This document shows positions 39,300 through 48,233 of a DNA stretch of 64,000 nt, one piece after another; the stretch's first letter is position 1, and every line of letters starts with the position of its first letter. Made by a program: the position numbers and the translations under genes. Location of the stretch: assembly GCF_007827595.1 (NCBI RefSeq), contig NZ_VISR01000035.1, positions 1 through 64,000 on the forward strand, read 5' to 3'. Origin of the DNA: Streptomyces sp. BK340. Its GTDB lineage: Bacteria; Actinomycetota; Actinomycetes; Streptomycetales; Streptomycetaceae. The notes under the pieces are model-generated. The model saw only the letters and a list, made by a program, of their open reading frames with translations. It was not told where the DNA came from and ran no database searches.

Positions 39300-39525
39300 T
39301 CCCCGGTGTACCCGCACCCAGCGTGATGCCGTTCAACACACTCGCCGTCGGCGAGGCTGTGACCCACTTCCTTCTCGCATCCGCCGGCCTGCACGAGAAC
39401 GACGACGATCTCGGATCAGTCATCCACCGCCCTCGAACTCGCGAACGACATCTCCAAGATCCTCGCCAGAACGACCGCTGCCGCTGGTGTACGTCCACGG
39501 GGAACCTCGGATGCGGCGCCAACGG
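39300..39525 (+). pseudogene. C-terminal fragment of a ThiF/HesA-family gene
   Basis: Reads MPFNTLAVGEAVTHFLLASA, DLGSVIHRPRTRERHLQDPR and RCRWCTSTGNLG, the C-terminal pattern of actinobacterial ThiF/MoeB-like adenylyltransferases, including the zinc-type CRWC. The nucleotide-binding N-terminal domain is absent and the frame runs on without a natural end. Confidence 0.5.
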
Positions 39526-39811
39526 AGAACTCGCGGCCCGGCAGGCGGCAATGGCCGACTCCATCGGTACCGTCCCCGCCTGCCTGCCGCCCACGATGCC
39601 GATCGTCCATGGGTCCACCTACGTGTTACGGCTCATCAGCAGCTGTGACCCGGATTTCAGTTGGTCAGTTGAGCGACGCCCGGCAGGGTTGCGGCATGAC
39701 ACGCGACGACCTCGCCGAGATGCTCGCCGACCAGACGCCGGCCTGCCGACCCGCACGCAGCACCGTGTGCGTTTCAGGTGACGGATGCTCGGCGATGGCT
39801 GGGCCCGCTGG

Positions 39812-40105
39812 TCAGTCGATGCCTTCGATGATGCGGAAGTCGCGCTCGACGCTGCCGGGGAGGGCCACCAGCGCCTTCTGGTATGCCTCGCTCTCGTATG
39901 CCGCGACGGCCTGTTCAAAGCTGTCGAACTCGACCAGAACGACGCGTTGCGTGATTCCGGCCTCGTGAGCGACGACTCGACCGCCACGGGACAGGGTGCG
40001 CCCGCCCCCAGCCTGGACAGCCTGACGGGCCAGCTTGTTGTAGGGAGTCAGCCTCTCAGGGTCGGAAATGGCGGGGTAGACACTGACCCAGTAGCCCTTA
40101 GCCAT
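39812..40105 (-). CDS. DUF1330 family protein
   Basis: A 97-residue ferredoxin-like dimeric alpha/beta barrel protein. MAKGYWVSVYPAISDPERLTPYN and RVVLVEFDSFEQAVAAYESEAYQKAL are typical of the family. No enzymatic activity is established for it. ATG 40105 follows AGGAGG. It diverges from a LysR gene 158 bp away, which may regulate it. Confidence 0.92.
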   Translation of the reverse strand: MAKGYWVSVYPAISDPERLTPYNKLARQAVQAGGGRTLSRGGRVVAHEAGITQRVVLVEFDSFEQAVAAYESEAYQKALVALPGSVERDFRIIEGID

Positions 40106-40263
40106 GGAAACCTCCTGTATTCGGCCGGACACGTCTGACTTCGAATTGACACTCAGATCGATCGATCCCGGCATACGCAGGTTAGGGCTTGACGTGGGGT
40201 CGGGGGAAAGACCGGTACGGGATAGGCTCAGAACGGATCGTTATCAATCGGCAGGGAGGGCAC

Positions 40264-41166
40264 GTGGCGCCGGATACGGTGAGCCTGCGGTACTTCCTGG
40301 TGCTGGCGCAGGAGTTGAACTTCACCCGCGCGGCCGCACGGATCGGTATCGCACAGCCCGCACTCAGCGCCCGGATGCGCCGACTGGAGGCGGAACTCGG
40401 CACGGCCCTGCTGGTCCGCAACACGCGTAACGTCGAACTGACCACGGCCGGTGCGGCTTTGGCGGAGTCCGCGCCGCCCGCGCTGGCGGCGCTGGACCGG
40501 GCGTGGGACACCGCCCGGAGTGCAGGGGCCGGTGAACTGGGCACGCTGCGCATCGGATACAGCCTCAGCGCCGGGGCCGAGACGGCACCGGCCCTGGTGG
40601 ACAGGCTGATTCGCGGCAACAGCGGACTCGAGGTCGGCGCGGTCCCGATGGCGACACCGGAGATCTCCCCCGCGGTCGCCGACGGCCGCATCGATGCCGG
40701 GATCACCCGTGGTGAACAGCCGGGCCGTGGCGTGCGCCGGTTCCTGCTGCGGCGTGCGCGCATCGGGGTCCAGCTGGCGCAGCACCATCCGCTGGCCGAA
40801 CGCCCGGAGATCGAGATCGCCGACGCGGCCGCGTATCCGCTGCGACTCCCGGACCGTGCGGCCAACCCCGTGATCCACGATCAGCTGTCCGCCCTGTTCC
40901 GAGACACCCGCCCACACCCCCGATTCCACACGCTCGCAGTCTCTTTCGACATGTCTCAGCGCGACCTGCGCGACGGGGTCACCCTCGCCCCGGCCGGAGA
41001 AGCGGCGGCCACGGCACAACCGGCCGGCCTCACCTGGCGACCGCTACGGGGCGCGCCCAGCCTGACGTTCCACCTGGTCCTCCCACGCGAGCAGTCGCCA
41101 CTGCACCGCCGCATCCGTGCCGTCGCCCAAACCCTGGCGCACGAGCTGCACTGGCTGCCGGACTGA
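40264..41166 (+). CDS. LysR family transcriptional regulator
   Basis: A 300-residue LTTR. Helix-turn-helix residues 5-65 (LRYFLVLAQELNFTRAAARI; IAQPALSARMRRLEAELG) and a normal effector domain. GTG 40264 follows GGGAGGG; an upstream in-frame ATG at 40189 has no ribosome site. Divergent from the DUF1330 gene, with a 12-bp GATCGATCGATC at 40156-40167 between them. Confidence 0.93.
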   Translation: MAPDTVSLRYFLVLAQELNFTRAAARIGIAQPALSARMRRLEAELGTALLVRNTRNVELTTAGAALAESAPPALAALDRAWDTARSAGAGELGTLRIGYSLSAGAETAPALVDRLIRGNSGLEVGAVPMATPEISPAVADGRIDAGITRGEQPGRGVRRFLLRRARIGVQLAQHHPLAERPEIEIADAAAYPLRLPDRAANPVIHDQLSALFRDTRPHPRFHTLAVSFDMSQRDLRDGVTLAPAGEAAATAQPAGLTWRPLRGAPSLTFHLVLPREQSPLHRRIRAVAQTLAHELHWLPD

Positions 41167-41412
41167 CGCGCCATAGGTCAAGCGAGACGGACGTCTGTGG
41201 TGGCGAGGCCGAAGACCTTGCGCCTGGCGGACTTCGCGGTGATGACGACGGCGGTCTGGCTGAAGCGCTCACGAGGTTGATGATCGCGCTGGACGACAGA
41301 TGTCGCGCTGACACGACAGTTGGCCTGCCGAGTCACACCGGTCTCGATCCCAGCCAATTCCAGTGCCAACCATCCCTCTTTTGTGCCAACCAAGAATCCT
41401 CGTCACACAGCG

Positions 41413-42591
41413 TCACCGCCGGACCCGGGGCATCCCCAGTCCGATCCACGAGATGATCTCCCGCTGGATCTCGTTGTTGCCGCCGCCGAAGGTGAAGATG
41501 ACGGCGGAGCGGTAGCCGCGCTCCAGTTCGCCGTGCAGGACCGCGCCCGCCGAGCCCTCCTTCAGCGGGCCCGCGGCGCCGACGACCTCCATGAGCCAGG
41601 CGTAGGCGTCCCGGCGGGCCTCGGAGCCGTAGACCTTGACGGCGGAGGCGTCCTGCGGGGTGAGGGTGCCTTCGTGAACGGCCGTCACCATCTGCCAGTT
41701 GAGGAGCTTCATGGCGTCGAGCCGGGTGTGGGTCCGGGCGAGCAGACGGCGCACCCAGGGCAGGTCGACGACCCGGCGGCCGTCGGCCAGCTTGGTCTCC
41801 ATCGCCCAGCGCTGCACGTCGTGCAGGGCGCGGATCGCCATGGTGCCGTGGGCGGCGAGGGTGACGCGTTCGTGGTTGAGCTGGTTGGTGATCAGCCGCC
41901 AGCCCTGGTTCTCCTCGCCGACCCGGCGCGAGACGGGGACGCGGATGTTCTCGTAGTAGCTGGCCGTGGTGTCGTGCGAGGCGAGGGTGTTGATGACGGT
42001 GCAGGAGTAGCCCGGGTCGGAGGTCGGCACCAGGAGCATGGTGATGCCCTTGTGCGGTGGCGCCCCGGGGTCGGTGCGCACGGCCAGCCACACCCAGTCC
42101 GCGGTGTCGCCGTTGGTGGTCCAGATCTTCTGCCCGTTGACGACGTACTCGTCGCCGTCGCGTACGGCCCGTGTCCTGAGGGACGCGAGGTCGGTACCGG
42201 CCTCGGGCTCGCTGTAGCCGATGGCGAAGTCGATCTCGCCGGAGAGGACGCGGGGCAGGAAGTACGCCTTCTGCTCGTCGGTGCCGAACTGCATGATGGT
42301 CGGGCCGACGGTGTTCAGCGCCATCAGCGGCAGCGGTACGCCGGCCTGCGCGGCCTCGTCGAAGAAGATGAACTGCTCCATCGCGCTCATCCCGCGCCCG
42401 CCGTACTCCTCGGGCCAGCCCACGCCGAGCCAGCCGTCCGTGCCGAGCCGGCGGATGGTCTCGCGGTAGAACCGCTTCTGCGCGGCCGGATCCGCGTACC
42501 GGGCGTAGGCATGGTCGGGCACCAGCTCGGCGAAGTAGGTGCGCAGCTCGCTGCGCAGTCGCTGCTGCTCGGGCGTGTGGTCGAGGTGCAC
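41413..42591 (-). CDS. Acyl-CoA dehydrogenase
   Basis: 392-residue FAD enzyme catalysing alpha,beta-desaturation of an acyl-CoA. N-terminal helical domain, then GYSEPEAGTDLASLRTRAVR (FAD/substrate loop) and WTTNGDTADWVWLAVRTD, then a helical C-domain ending FGGGNNEIQREIISWIGLGMPR. The sequence around residues 230-250 is the variant form seen in steroid/alkanoate degradation clusters. GTG 42591 follows GGAGG. It stands alone; no CoA ligase or hydratase lies nearby. Confidence 0.95.
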   Translation of the reverse strand: MHLDHTPEQQRLRSELRTYFAELVPDHAYARYADPAAQKRFYRETIRRLGTDGWLGVGWPEEYGGRGMSAMEQFIFFDEAAQAGVPLPLMALNTVGPTIMQFGTDEQKAYFLPRVLSGEIDFAIGYSEPEAGTDLASLRTRAVRDGDEYVVNGQKIWTTNGDTADWVWLAVRTDPGAPPHKGITMLLVPTSDPGYSCTVINTLASHDTTASYYENIRVPVSRRVGEENQGWRLITNQLNHERVTLAAHGTMAIRALHDVQRWAMETKLADGRRVVDLPWVRRLLARTHTRLDAMKLLNWQMVTAVHEGTLTPQDASAVKVYGSEARRDAYAWLMEVVGAAGPLKEGSAGAVLHGELERGYRSAVIFTFGGGNNEIQREIISWIGLGMPRVRR

Positions 42592-42674
42592 GGCGCCTCC
42601 AGGGTCCCCAAGGGCGGTCCTGACGGCGCACACCGTAGAACGTGTTTCAGAAATAGGGAATGGCGCGCCGGGGC

Positions 42675-43091
42675 TCAGTTCAGGGCCGCGATGAAGCCGG
42701 TGCACGCCTCGGCGCAGGCCCGGCACACCCCCGCGGTCGATTCGGCACCGGGTTGCCCGGCGAAGGCATCCGCGCAGTCGAGGCAGACCGAGCGGCACCA
42801 CTCCAGCTGGATCCTGACCCCTTCCTCGTCCCGGCGGTCCTGCTCGGACAGCATCCGGCAGGTGGAGTCGCACACCTCGGCGCACATGATGCCCAGCCGG
42901 CGCGCGCGGTCCTGGCGCGGCGAACCGACCGGATCCAGGAGGCCCGCACGCACCGCACACGCCCGGGCGCACTCCGTGCACGCCTGGGCACACTCGAAGC
43001 GGTCCTCCAGGAACCTGTAGAGCTGCTGCGGAGAAGTCGGCGATGTCACACCGGGCGGGTAGCCGGGCGGGAGCGTCGCAAACACGTACAC
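42675..43091 (-). CDS. Four-helix-bundle copper-binding (Csp-like) protein
   Basis: A 138-residue Cys-rich protein with about fourteen cysteines in helical CxxxC-type patterns: CAQACTECARAC, CAEVCDSTC, CRSVCLDC, CRACAEAC. This is the DUF326/copper storage pattern, in which Cys residues line a four-helix bundle that stores Cu(I). There is no signal peptide, so it is cytosolic (Csp3-like). A GTG 14 codons downstream is a possible alternative start. Confidence 0.87.
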   Translation of the reverse strand: MYVFATLPPGYPPGVTSPTSPQQLYRFLEDRFECAQACTECARACAVRAGLLDPVGSPRQDRARRLGIMCAEVCDSTCRMLSEQDRRDEEGVRIQLEWCRSVCLDCADAFAGQPGAESTAGVCRACAEACTGFIAALN

Positions 43092-43252
43092 CGCGAAGTG
43101 GTGCTGCCGTCCCGCCGAGGCCGCTGCGCCGGACCACCAGGGCCGCTCCTCCGGGACAAGTGACGCCGCGGCCGGGCCGGTTCGCCGTCCGTGGAGCCGC
43201 GGTCACTCAAGGTGTCCGGTTCGTCCCGTTCCGGGTGGGGTATTCATGTCCT

Positions 43253-43618
43253 ATGAGTACCGCACAGATGCAGCTGGCTGCGGCAAGCGGTCTGATGAGC
43301 CTCGTGCTCTTCCTGGTGGCCGTGGGCCTCCTGGCATTCCTCGCCGGCGGCTACTGGATGACGTCCCGCGTCAAGTACCGGGAGTCCCCGCGACCGCGCC
43401 CCGAGGAGCAGCCGCACCTGCCACCCGAGGGCCCGGTGCACGAGGTCCGGCAGAACAGGGAGTCCCAGGAGGTTCCCGAGACCCCCAAGGGCGGTCGTCC
43501 GCTCACCCCGTACGAGCTGACCAACATGGACACCAGGCCCAGCGCCTCGAAGGAGCGCCCGCGCTGGAGCAAGGGGTCGAGCGGCTCGTTCGGCGGCGGC
43601 GGACTGGGTGCCCACTGA
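43253..43618 (+). CDS. DUF6479 family membrane protein
   Basis: A 121-residue protein with one N-terminal transmembrane segment (LMSLVLFLVAVGLLAFLAGGYWM) followed by a Pro/Glu-rich cytoplasmic tail that ends in GSFGGGGLGAH. This is the DUF6479 pattern of Streptomyces; function unknown. Start ATG 43253. Confidence 0.82.
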   Translation: MSTAQMQLAAASGLMSLVLFLVAVGLLAFLAGGYWMTSRVKYRESPRPRPEEQPHLPPEGPVHEVRQNRESQEVPETPKGGRPLTPYELTNMDTRPSASKERPRWSKGSSGSFGGGGLGAH

Positions 43619-43722
43619 ATCCGACCCGACGCCGACACCGAACCCCACGCCCGACACCGGCACCACCCGCACGACAGCGAGCGAACGACCCGCACTGGCC
43701 CGCGCCGGGCCGCCGTACGCCG

Positions 43723-44178
43723 CTAGGAGACCTTCCTGGCGGCGTCCAGGCGGCCGACGCGGGCCATGTTCTGCACGTCCTCCGGGTCCTGGCTCGGCTC
43801 GGCCGTGAACCAGGCGTCGAGGATCTCCGTCAGCAGCGGTGCGGAGGTGAGCCGCAGGCTGAGCGCCAGGACGTTGGCGTCGTTCCAGCGGCGGGCGCCC
43901 TCGGCCGTGCCGGCGTCCGTGCACAGGGCCGCGCGGACACCCGGCACCTTGTTCGCGGCGATGGAGGCGCCGGTGCCGGTCCAGCAGCACACGACCGCCT
44001 GATCGGACGTGCCCTCGGCGACGTCACGGGCGGCGGCCTCGGAGCAGACCGCCCACTGCGGATCGGCACCGGACCGCAGCGCACCGTGCTCACGCACCTC
44101 GTGGCCGCGCCGGCGCAGCTCCTCCACCAGGAGGCGGGCGACGGGTTCGTCCATGTCGGAGGAGACGGAGATCATCAT
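43723..44178 (-). CDS. RpiB/LacA/LacB-family sugar-phosphate isomerase
   Basis: A 151-residue protein with the RpiB-type fold: MMISVSSDMDEPVARLLVEE, the phosphate-binding Cys/Gly loop VVCCWTGTGASIAANKVPGV and RRWNDANVLALSLR. It should interconvert aldose and ketose phosphates (ribose-5-P, allose-6-P or similar). The start at 44178 gives a spaced GGGAGG site; an in-frame ATG at 44190 is too close to it. Confidence 0.9.
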   Translation of the reverse strand: MMISVSSDMDEPVARLLVEELRRRGHEVREHGALRSGADPQWAVCSEAAARDVAEGTSDQAVVCCWTGTGASIAANKVPGVRAALCTDAGTAEGARRWNDANVLALSLRLTSAPLLTEILDAWFTAEPSQDPEDVQNMARVGRLDAARKVS

Positions 44179-44299
44179 GCGCGGTTCCATCCTCCCGGGT
44201 AGGGGAGCCTCGAAGGCCCGGTGACGTCCGTTGCGGACACCGGTCTCGTCGGCTCTCGGCAAGGACGACCCTATCCAACGCCGATGTCGGGCCGGACCG

Positions 44300-44452
44300 T
44301 CAGGAGTCCTCGATGGTGCTGAAGGGGTCCCACTGGAAGTACCCCTTCAGCTGCCGGTGCCGGTCGAGGATCTGGAAGTAGAAGTGGTACACGACCTTGC
44401 CGACGCTCTTCACCGCGGTGCGCCAGCAGTGGTCCTGGTACCTCTGCGTCAC
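44300..44452 (-). CDS. Small hypothetical protein, start uncertain
   Basis: The frame ends ...VYHFYFQILDRHRQLKGYF...FSTIEDS with good codon bias. From GTG 44452 it gives 50 residues, but coding character (GVCPLPREGSEGSPDF) continues upstream of it without a standard start. A 26-codon ORF starting at ATG 44530, just after GGAGG, ends in a TGA that overlaps this GTG (GTGA), so the GTG could be translationally coupled. No family recognised. Confidence 0.45.
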   Translation of the reverse strand: MTQRYQDHCWRTAVKSVGKVVYHFYFQILDRHRQLKGYFQWDPFSTIEDS

Positions 44453-44539
44453 GAAATCCGGACTGCCCTCGCTGCCCTCCCGTGGCAGCGGACAGACGCC
44501 GTCGCGGAGTTGTCCCGTGGAGTGTCGGTCATAGCCTCC

Positions 44540-45280
44540 GATCGTAGATATGCAAAAACGGTTTCGCGGTTCACCCTGAAGACAAAGTCCTGAAATCACC
44601 GAAAGGAATGGGTGACGCAATTTCCATTTGCCGGAATTCCTGGCGAGAAGGCGGAAGATCCCTGGAGGACGGGAGGGAAGTCGGATGCAACCGAAACAAC
44701 AATTTGCCCGCGGAATGTGAAGCCCTCGGGCGCGGATCCGGCCACCATGCACCTGACCGCCGCCACGCCACCACAGTGCCACACTTCCCGAATCGTATCG
44801 AATTCACGTTCGACGAGCGTACGTCCGCCGACCGGGGCACTACCCGCCCCTGGGGAACAGGCCCGTGTCCCGATTATCCGGATTTACCGACAGAGATCAC
44901 GTTCAGCTCGGTGAATTCACCTGGTATTACGCTGTCGTGAGTCATTCCTTCTGAAAGCGCTTGCGGCGACGGCAAGGCCGTGCCCATCCCTTGGTTGACG
45001 GGTGAAGATTGTGCATTAGGGTGAATGCGTTCCTGCTGATCGCCGCCGAACTGCAGGACGCCCCAGGGAGTTCCGCCCTGCCCGTTCCCAAGCCGAACGG
45101 CGGACCCTTTCTGGGTGCTGGGTGGGCATCCGGCACAGCGGAACGCCGTGCCGGCCATCGGCCTGTCCCCGGCAGCCGCGACCGGATGCGCAGCGGTCGC
45201 GGAGGTCCCCGCTCCCGACTGATCTGACACTGAATTTCCCTCATGGTGAAGACGATTCAATCCGAAACGGGAGGCGCCCG
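44540..45280. other. AT-richer intergenic region upstream of the flavohaemoglobin gene
   Basis: About 740 bp with noticeably lower GC than its surroundings. It holds the candidate hmp promoter at 44995-45022 and probably the promoter of the minus-strand small gene. No intact gene was seen; one short frame from GTG 45021 (VNAFLLIAAELQDAPG) is possible but unsupported. Confidence 0.5.
44995..45028 (+). promoter_or_regulatory. Candidate hmp promoter with overlapping dyad
   Basis: TTGACG, 16 nt, TAGGGT is a good housekeeping-type promoter. A dyad GCATT-N6-AATGC at 45013-45028 covers the -10 box, a position suited to repression, possibly by an NsrR-like sensor. The transcript would have a leader of about 250 nt. 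Confidence 0.5.
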
Positions 45281-46576
45281 GTGATATTCTCCCGTGCGTC
45301 ACGAGGACGCCGTGACGCAGCGGATGCCACGGCGCAGTCACCGGAATCAGCAGCGCCTCCCTCCACTCCCTCACCCTCGGCGCCGAGTCCGCTGCCGGAC
45401 CTCGTGCCGCTGACCGCGGAGGAGATCGCCCTGATGCGCGCGAGCGTGGCGCTGGTCGGCCCACAAGCAGCGGACATGACGGTGTATTTCTACGCCATTC
45501 TGTTCGCGCGCCACCCCGAGGTGCGCGAGCTCTTCCCGGACAACCTGGACGTCCAGCGCGACCGGTTGCTGCGCGGCCTGCTGCAGATCGTCGACCTCGT
45601 CGACGACCCGGAGAACCTGATCCGGTTCTGCGGCCGGCTCGGTCGCGACCACCGCAAGTTCGGGGCGCTGGACGGCCACTACCCCGCGGTGGGCGAGTGC
45701 CTGCTCGCAGCCCTGGCCCGCTACGCCGGCCCGGCGTGGAACCCGGAGCTCGCCGCCGCATGGACGCACGGATACGGCGTCGTCGCGCAGGTGATGATGC
45801 ACGCCGCGGGGGAGGACGCACGCACGGCGCCCGCGGTGTGGGAGGCGGAGATCGTCCACCACCTGCACCGCGGGCACGGCATCGCGGAAATCACCGTGCG
45901 GCCCGACGCGCCCTATCCGTACACGGCAGGCCAGTACGCGAGCGTGGAGACGCCCTGGCACCCCAAGGCGTGGCGCTACTACTCGCCCGCGCACGCGCCG
46001 CGAGCGGACAACACCGTGACCTTCCACGTGCGTGCCGTCGCCCAGGGCCAGGTCAGCCAGGGCCTGGTCTACAGTGCCAAGCCCGGGGACAAGGTGCGGC
46101 TCGGACCCACTCAGGGCGACATGACGCTCGACCCGCGGACCGACCGGGATCTGGTGTGCGTGGCCGGCGGGACCGGCATGGCGCCCATCAAGGCCCTGGT
46201 CGAGGACGCGGCCCGCACCGGGAGAGAGCGCTACGTCGACGTCTTCCTCGGCGCGCGGACCGCCGAGGAGCTCTACGGCCTGGACGACATGCTCAGGATG
46301 TCCCAGCGGCACCACTGGCTCTCGGTGCGGGCAGCGGTGTCGCACGAGCGTATTGCGGGGCTGGAGGGCACTCTGCCGCGGGTGCTGAACGAGTTCGGGC
46401 CGTGGTACCGGCACGAGGCGTTTCTCTCCGGGCCGGTGGACATGGTCACGCAGGCCAGCGCCACCCTGGCCCGGCAGGGTATCCCGCAGGAGCGGATCCA
46501 TTTCGACCCCTTCGACGTGCCCGCGCTCGAGGCCGCGTTGCTGCCCAGGCAGTTGCGGGAACCGCCCGAGAACTGA
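45281..46576 (+). CDS. hmp: Flavohaemoglobin (nitric oxide dioxygenase-type)
   Basis: A 431-residue fusion. After a Pro/Ser-rich N-terminus, residues 45-175 form the globin domain (haem region FGALDGHYPAVGECLL). Residues 185-425 form the FNR-type reductase: FAD motif WRYYSPAHAP (RxYS), NAD motif AGGTGMAPIKALVED, FLSGPVDMV. It oxidises NO to nitrate using NAD(P)H. GTG 45281 follows ACGGGAGG. A nitric oxide synthase gene lies 169 bp downstream, so it can either detoxify or support NO production. Confidence 0.95.
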   Translation: MIFSRASRGRRDAADATAQSPESAAPPSTPSPSAPSPLPDLVPLTAEEIALMRASVALVGPQAADMTVYFYAILFARHPEVRELFPDNLDVQRDRLLRGLLQIVDLVDDPENLIRFCGRLGRDHRKFGALDGHYPAVGECLLAALARYAGPAWNPELAAAWTHGYGVVAQVMMHAAGEDARTAPAVWEAEIVHHLHRGHGIAEITVRPDAPYPYTAGQYASVETPWHPKAWRYYSPAHAPRADNTVTFHVRAVAQGQVSQGLVYSAKPGDKVRLGPTQGDMTLDPRTDRDLVCVAGGTGMAPIKALVEDAARTGRERYVDVFLGARTAEELYGLDDMLRMSQRHHWLSVRAAVSHERIAGLEGTLPRVLNEFGPWYRHEAFLSGPVDMVTQASATLARQGIPQERIHFDPFDVPALEAALLPRQLREPPEN

Positions 46577-46745
46577 GCGTCCGGCCCGATCCGGCCGACC
46601 CGGCCCCGGCCGTACGGCCACTCACTTGCCGCACCCGCCCGCCGGACCCGGCTTCGCCCCGTCCGCTCCCGGCCGAGCGGCCGCCGGACCACCTCCGGCG
46701 CGCCGGGCCCGTGTGAGCACCAGACCCCGAGCAGGAGAGAACCCG

Positions 46746-47876
46746 GTGCAACTCCCCCCTTCGTCCGCCCCGGCCGGGCACCGCCCGCCGGCACACGAGG
46801 CCGTGCTTGCGGCCGCCGAGGTGTTCATCCGCCAGTACGCCGCCGAGAACCCGGGCGACGGCGATCCGCACCGGCGGCTCGCGGAGGTCACTGCGGAGGT
46901 GGAGCGCTTCGGCACCTACGAACACACGCCGGCGGAGCTGGCGTTCGGCGCGCGGGTGGCCTGGCGCAACGCGGCGCGCTGCATAGGCCGGCTCTACTGG
47001 AACAACCTGATCGTGCGGGACCTGCGGCACGTCACGCATCCCGACGACATCGCCGGTGAGTGCTTCGAGCATCTGCGGATCGCGACCAACCGTGGCCGCA
47101 TCCGGCCCGTCATCAGCGTCTTCGCCCCCGATCGCCCCGGCCGCCCCGCCGCCACACTGCTGGGCGAGCAGTTGGTGCGCTACGCGGACGACCCGCGCAG
47201 TGCCCACCGGGTGGCGCTGGCCAGGGACTTGGGCTGGAAGGGCGGCGAAACACCCTTCGAGGTGCTGCCGTTGCTGGTGCAGTCCGCCGGCGCGACGCCG
47301 CAGTTCTACGAGCTGCCCGAGGACGCCGTACTGGAGGTGCCGTTGACGCATCCGGCCCATCCAGGGTTCGCCGGCCTCGGTCTGCGCTGGTACTCGGTGC
47401 CGGCCGTCAGCGACATGTCGCTGGAGATCGGCGGGGTCACGTACCCGGCCGCGCCCTTCAACGGCTGGTACATGGGCACCGAGATCGGCTCGCGCAACCT
47501 CGCCGACACCGACCGCTACAACCTGCTGCCCGTCGTCGCCGAGCTGTTCGGCCTCGACACCCGCAACGAGCGCACCCTGTGGCGGGACCGCGCCCTGGTC
47601 GAGCTGAACCTGGCGGTGCTGCATTCCTACGAGAGGGCGGGGGTGAGCATGGCCGACCACCACACGGAGTCGCAGCGGTTCCTCGCGCACGTGGACCGCG
47701 AGAAGCGGCACGGGCGATCGGTGCCGGCCGACTGGAGCTGGATCGTCCCGCCCCTGTCCGGAGGCGCGACCGCGGTGTTCCACCGCTACTACGACCCCGA
47801 GGATCCCGACCTGCGGCCCGCCTTCGTGCACCGGACCGCAGGGGTACCGGGGGGATGCCCCTCCGGCGCGGTCTAG
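46746..47876 (+). CDS. nos: Nitric oxide synthase oxygenase
   Basis: A 376-residue bacterial NOS oxygenase that converts arginine to citrulline and NO. The haem-ligating Cys lies in WRNAARCIGR, and the substrate Glu in FNGWYMGTEIGSRNL. As in other bacterial NOS, there is no fused reductase domain, so an outside reductase is needed; the adjacent flavohaemoglobin reductase is a candidate. GTG 46746 follows AGGAGAG; another in-frame GTG lies at 46713. In Streptomyces, NOS supplies NO for tryptophan nitration in thaxtomin synthesis, but no P450 or NRPS gene is present here. Confidence 0.95.
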   Translation: MQLPPSSAPAGHRPPAHEAVLAAAEVFIRQYAAENPGDGDPHRRLAEVTAEVERFGTYEHTPAELAFGARVAWRNAARCIGRLYWNNLIVRDLRHVTHPDDIAGECFEHLRIATNRGRIRPVISVFAPDRPGRPAATLLGEQLVRYADDPRSAHRVALARDLGWKGGETPFEVLPLLVQSAGATPQFYELPEDAVLEVPLTHPAHPGFAGLGLRWYSVPAVSDMSLEIGGVTYPAAPFNGWYMGTEIGSRNLADTDRYNLLPVVAELFGLDTRNERTLWRDRALVELNLAVLHSYERAGVSMADHHTESQRFLAHVDREKRHGRSVPADWSWIVPPLSGGATAVFHRYYDPEDPDLRPAFVHRTAGVPGGCPSGAV

Positions 47877-47930
47877 GTCCACACGCTCCCGGGCGCCCGG
47901 CCCGACCCGGTCGCCGGCTCTCGACCCGGA

Positions 47931-48175
47931 TGCGGGTCCGGGACACGTTGGCCGGCCGGCGGCAGCGTGTCGCCCTGGCCCGGGTCCTGGCCGTGGAGCC
48001 CAGGTGTGCTGATCGCGGACGAGATCACCTCGACCCTTGACGTGCGGTCGCGTGCCGCCGTCCTGGGAACCCTGCGGGAGCTGCGGAGCCGTCTCGGCCT
48101 GACCGTGCGGTTCATCGGCCACGGTCTCACCGCCGTACGGCAGGTCGCGGACGAGGTCACCGTCATACGCCTGGG
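47931..48175 (+). pseudogene. ABC transporter ATP-binding protein fragment
   Basis: The C-terminal third of a dipeptide/nickel-type ABC ATPase: RQRVALARVLAVEP in one frame, then (after a frameshift near 48000) LIADEITSTLDVRSRAAVLG and HGLTAVRQVADEVTVIRLGR. The Walker A half is missing. It lies just downstream of nos in the same direction. Confidence 0.65.
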
Positions 48176-48233
48176 CAGATCAGCGACCGCTCTCCCTTCT
48201 TCCAGGGATTCAAACTTGCATCGATCGTGCGCG

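Noticed and set aside
40156..40167. GATCGATCGATC as a LysR operator
   Set aside because: A palindromic simple repeat without the T-N11-A arrangement; too weak to list as a site.
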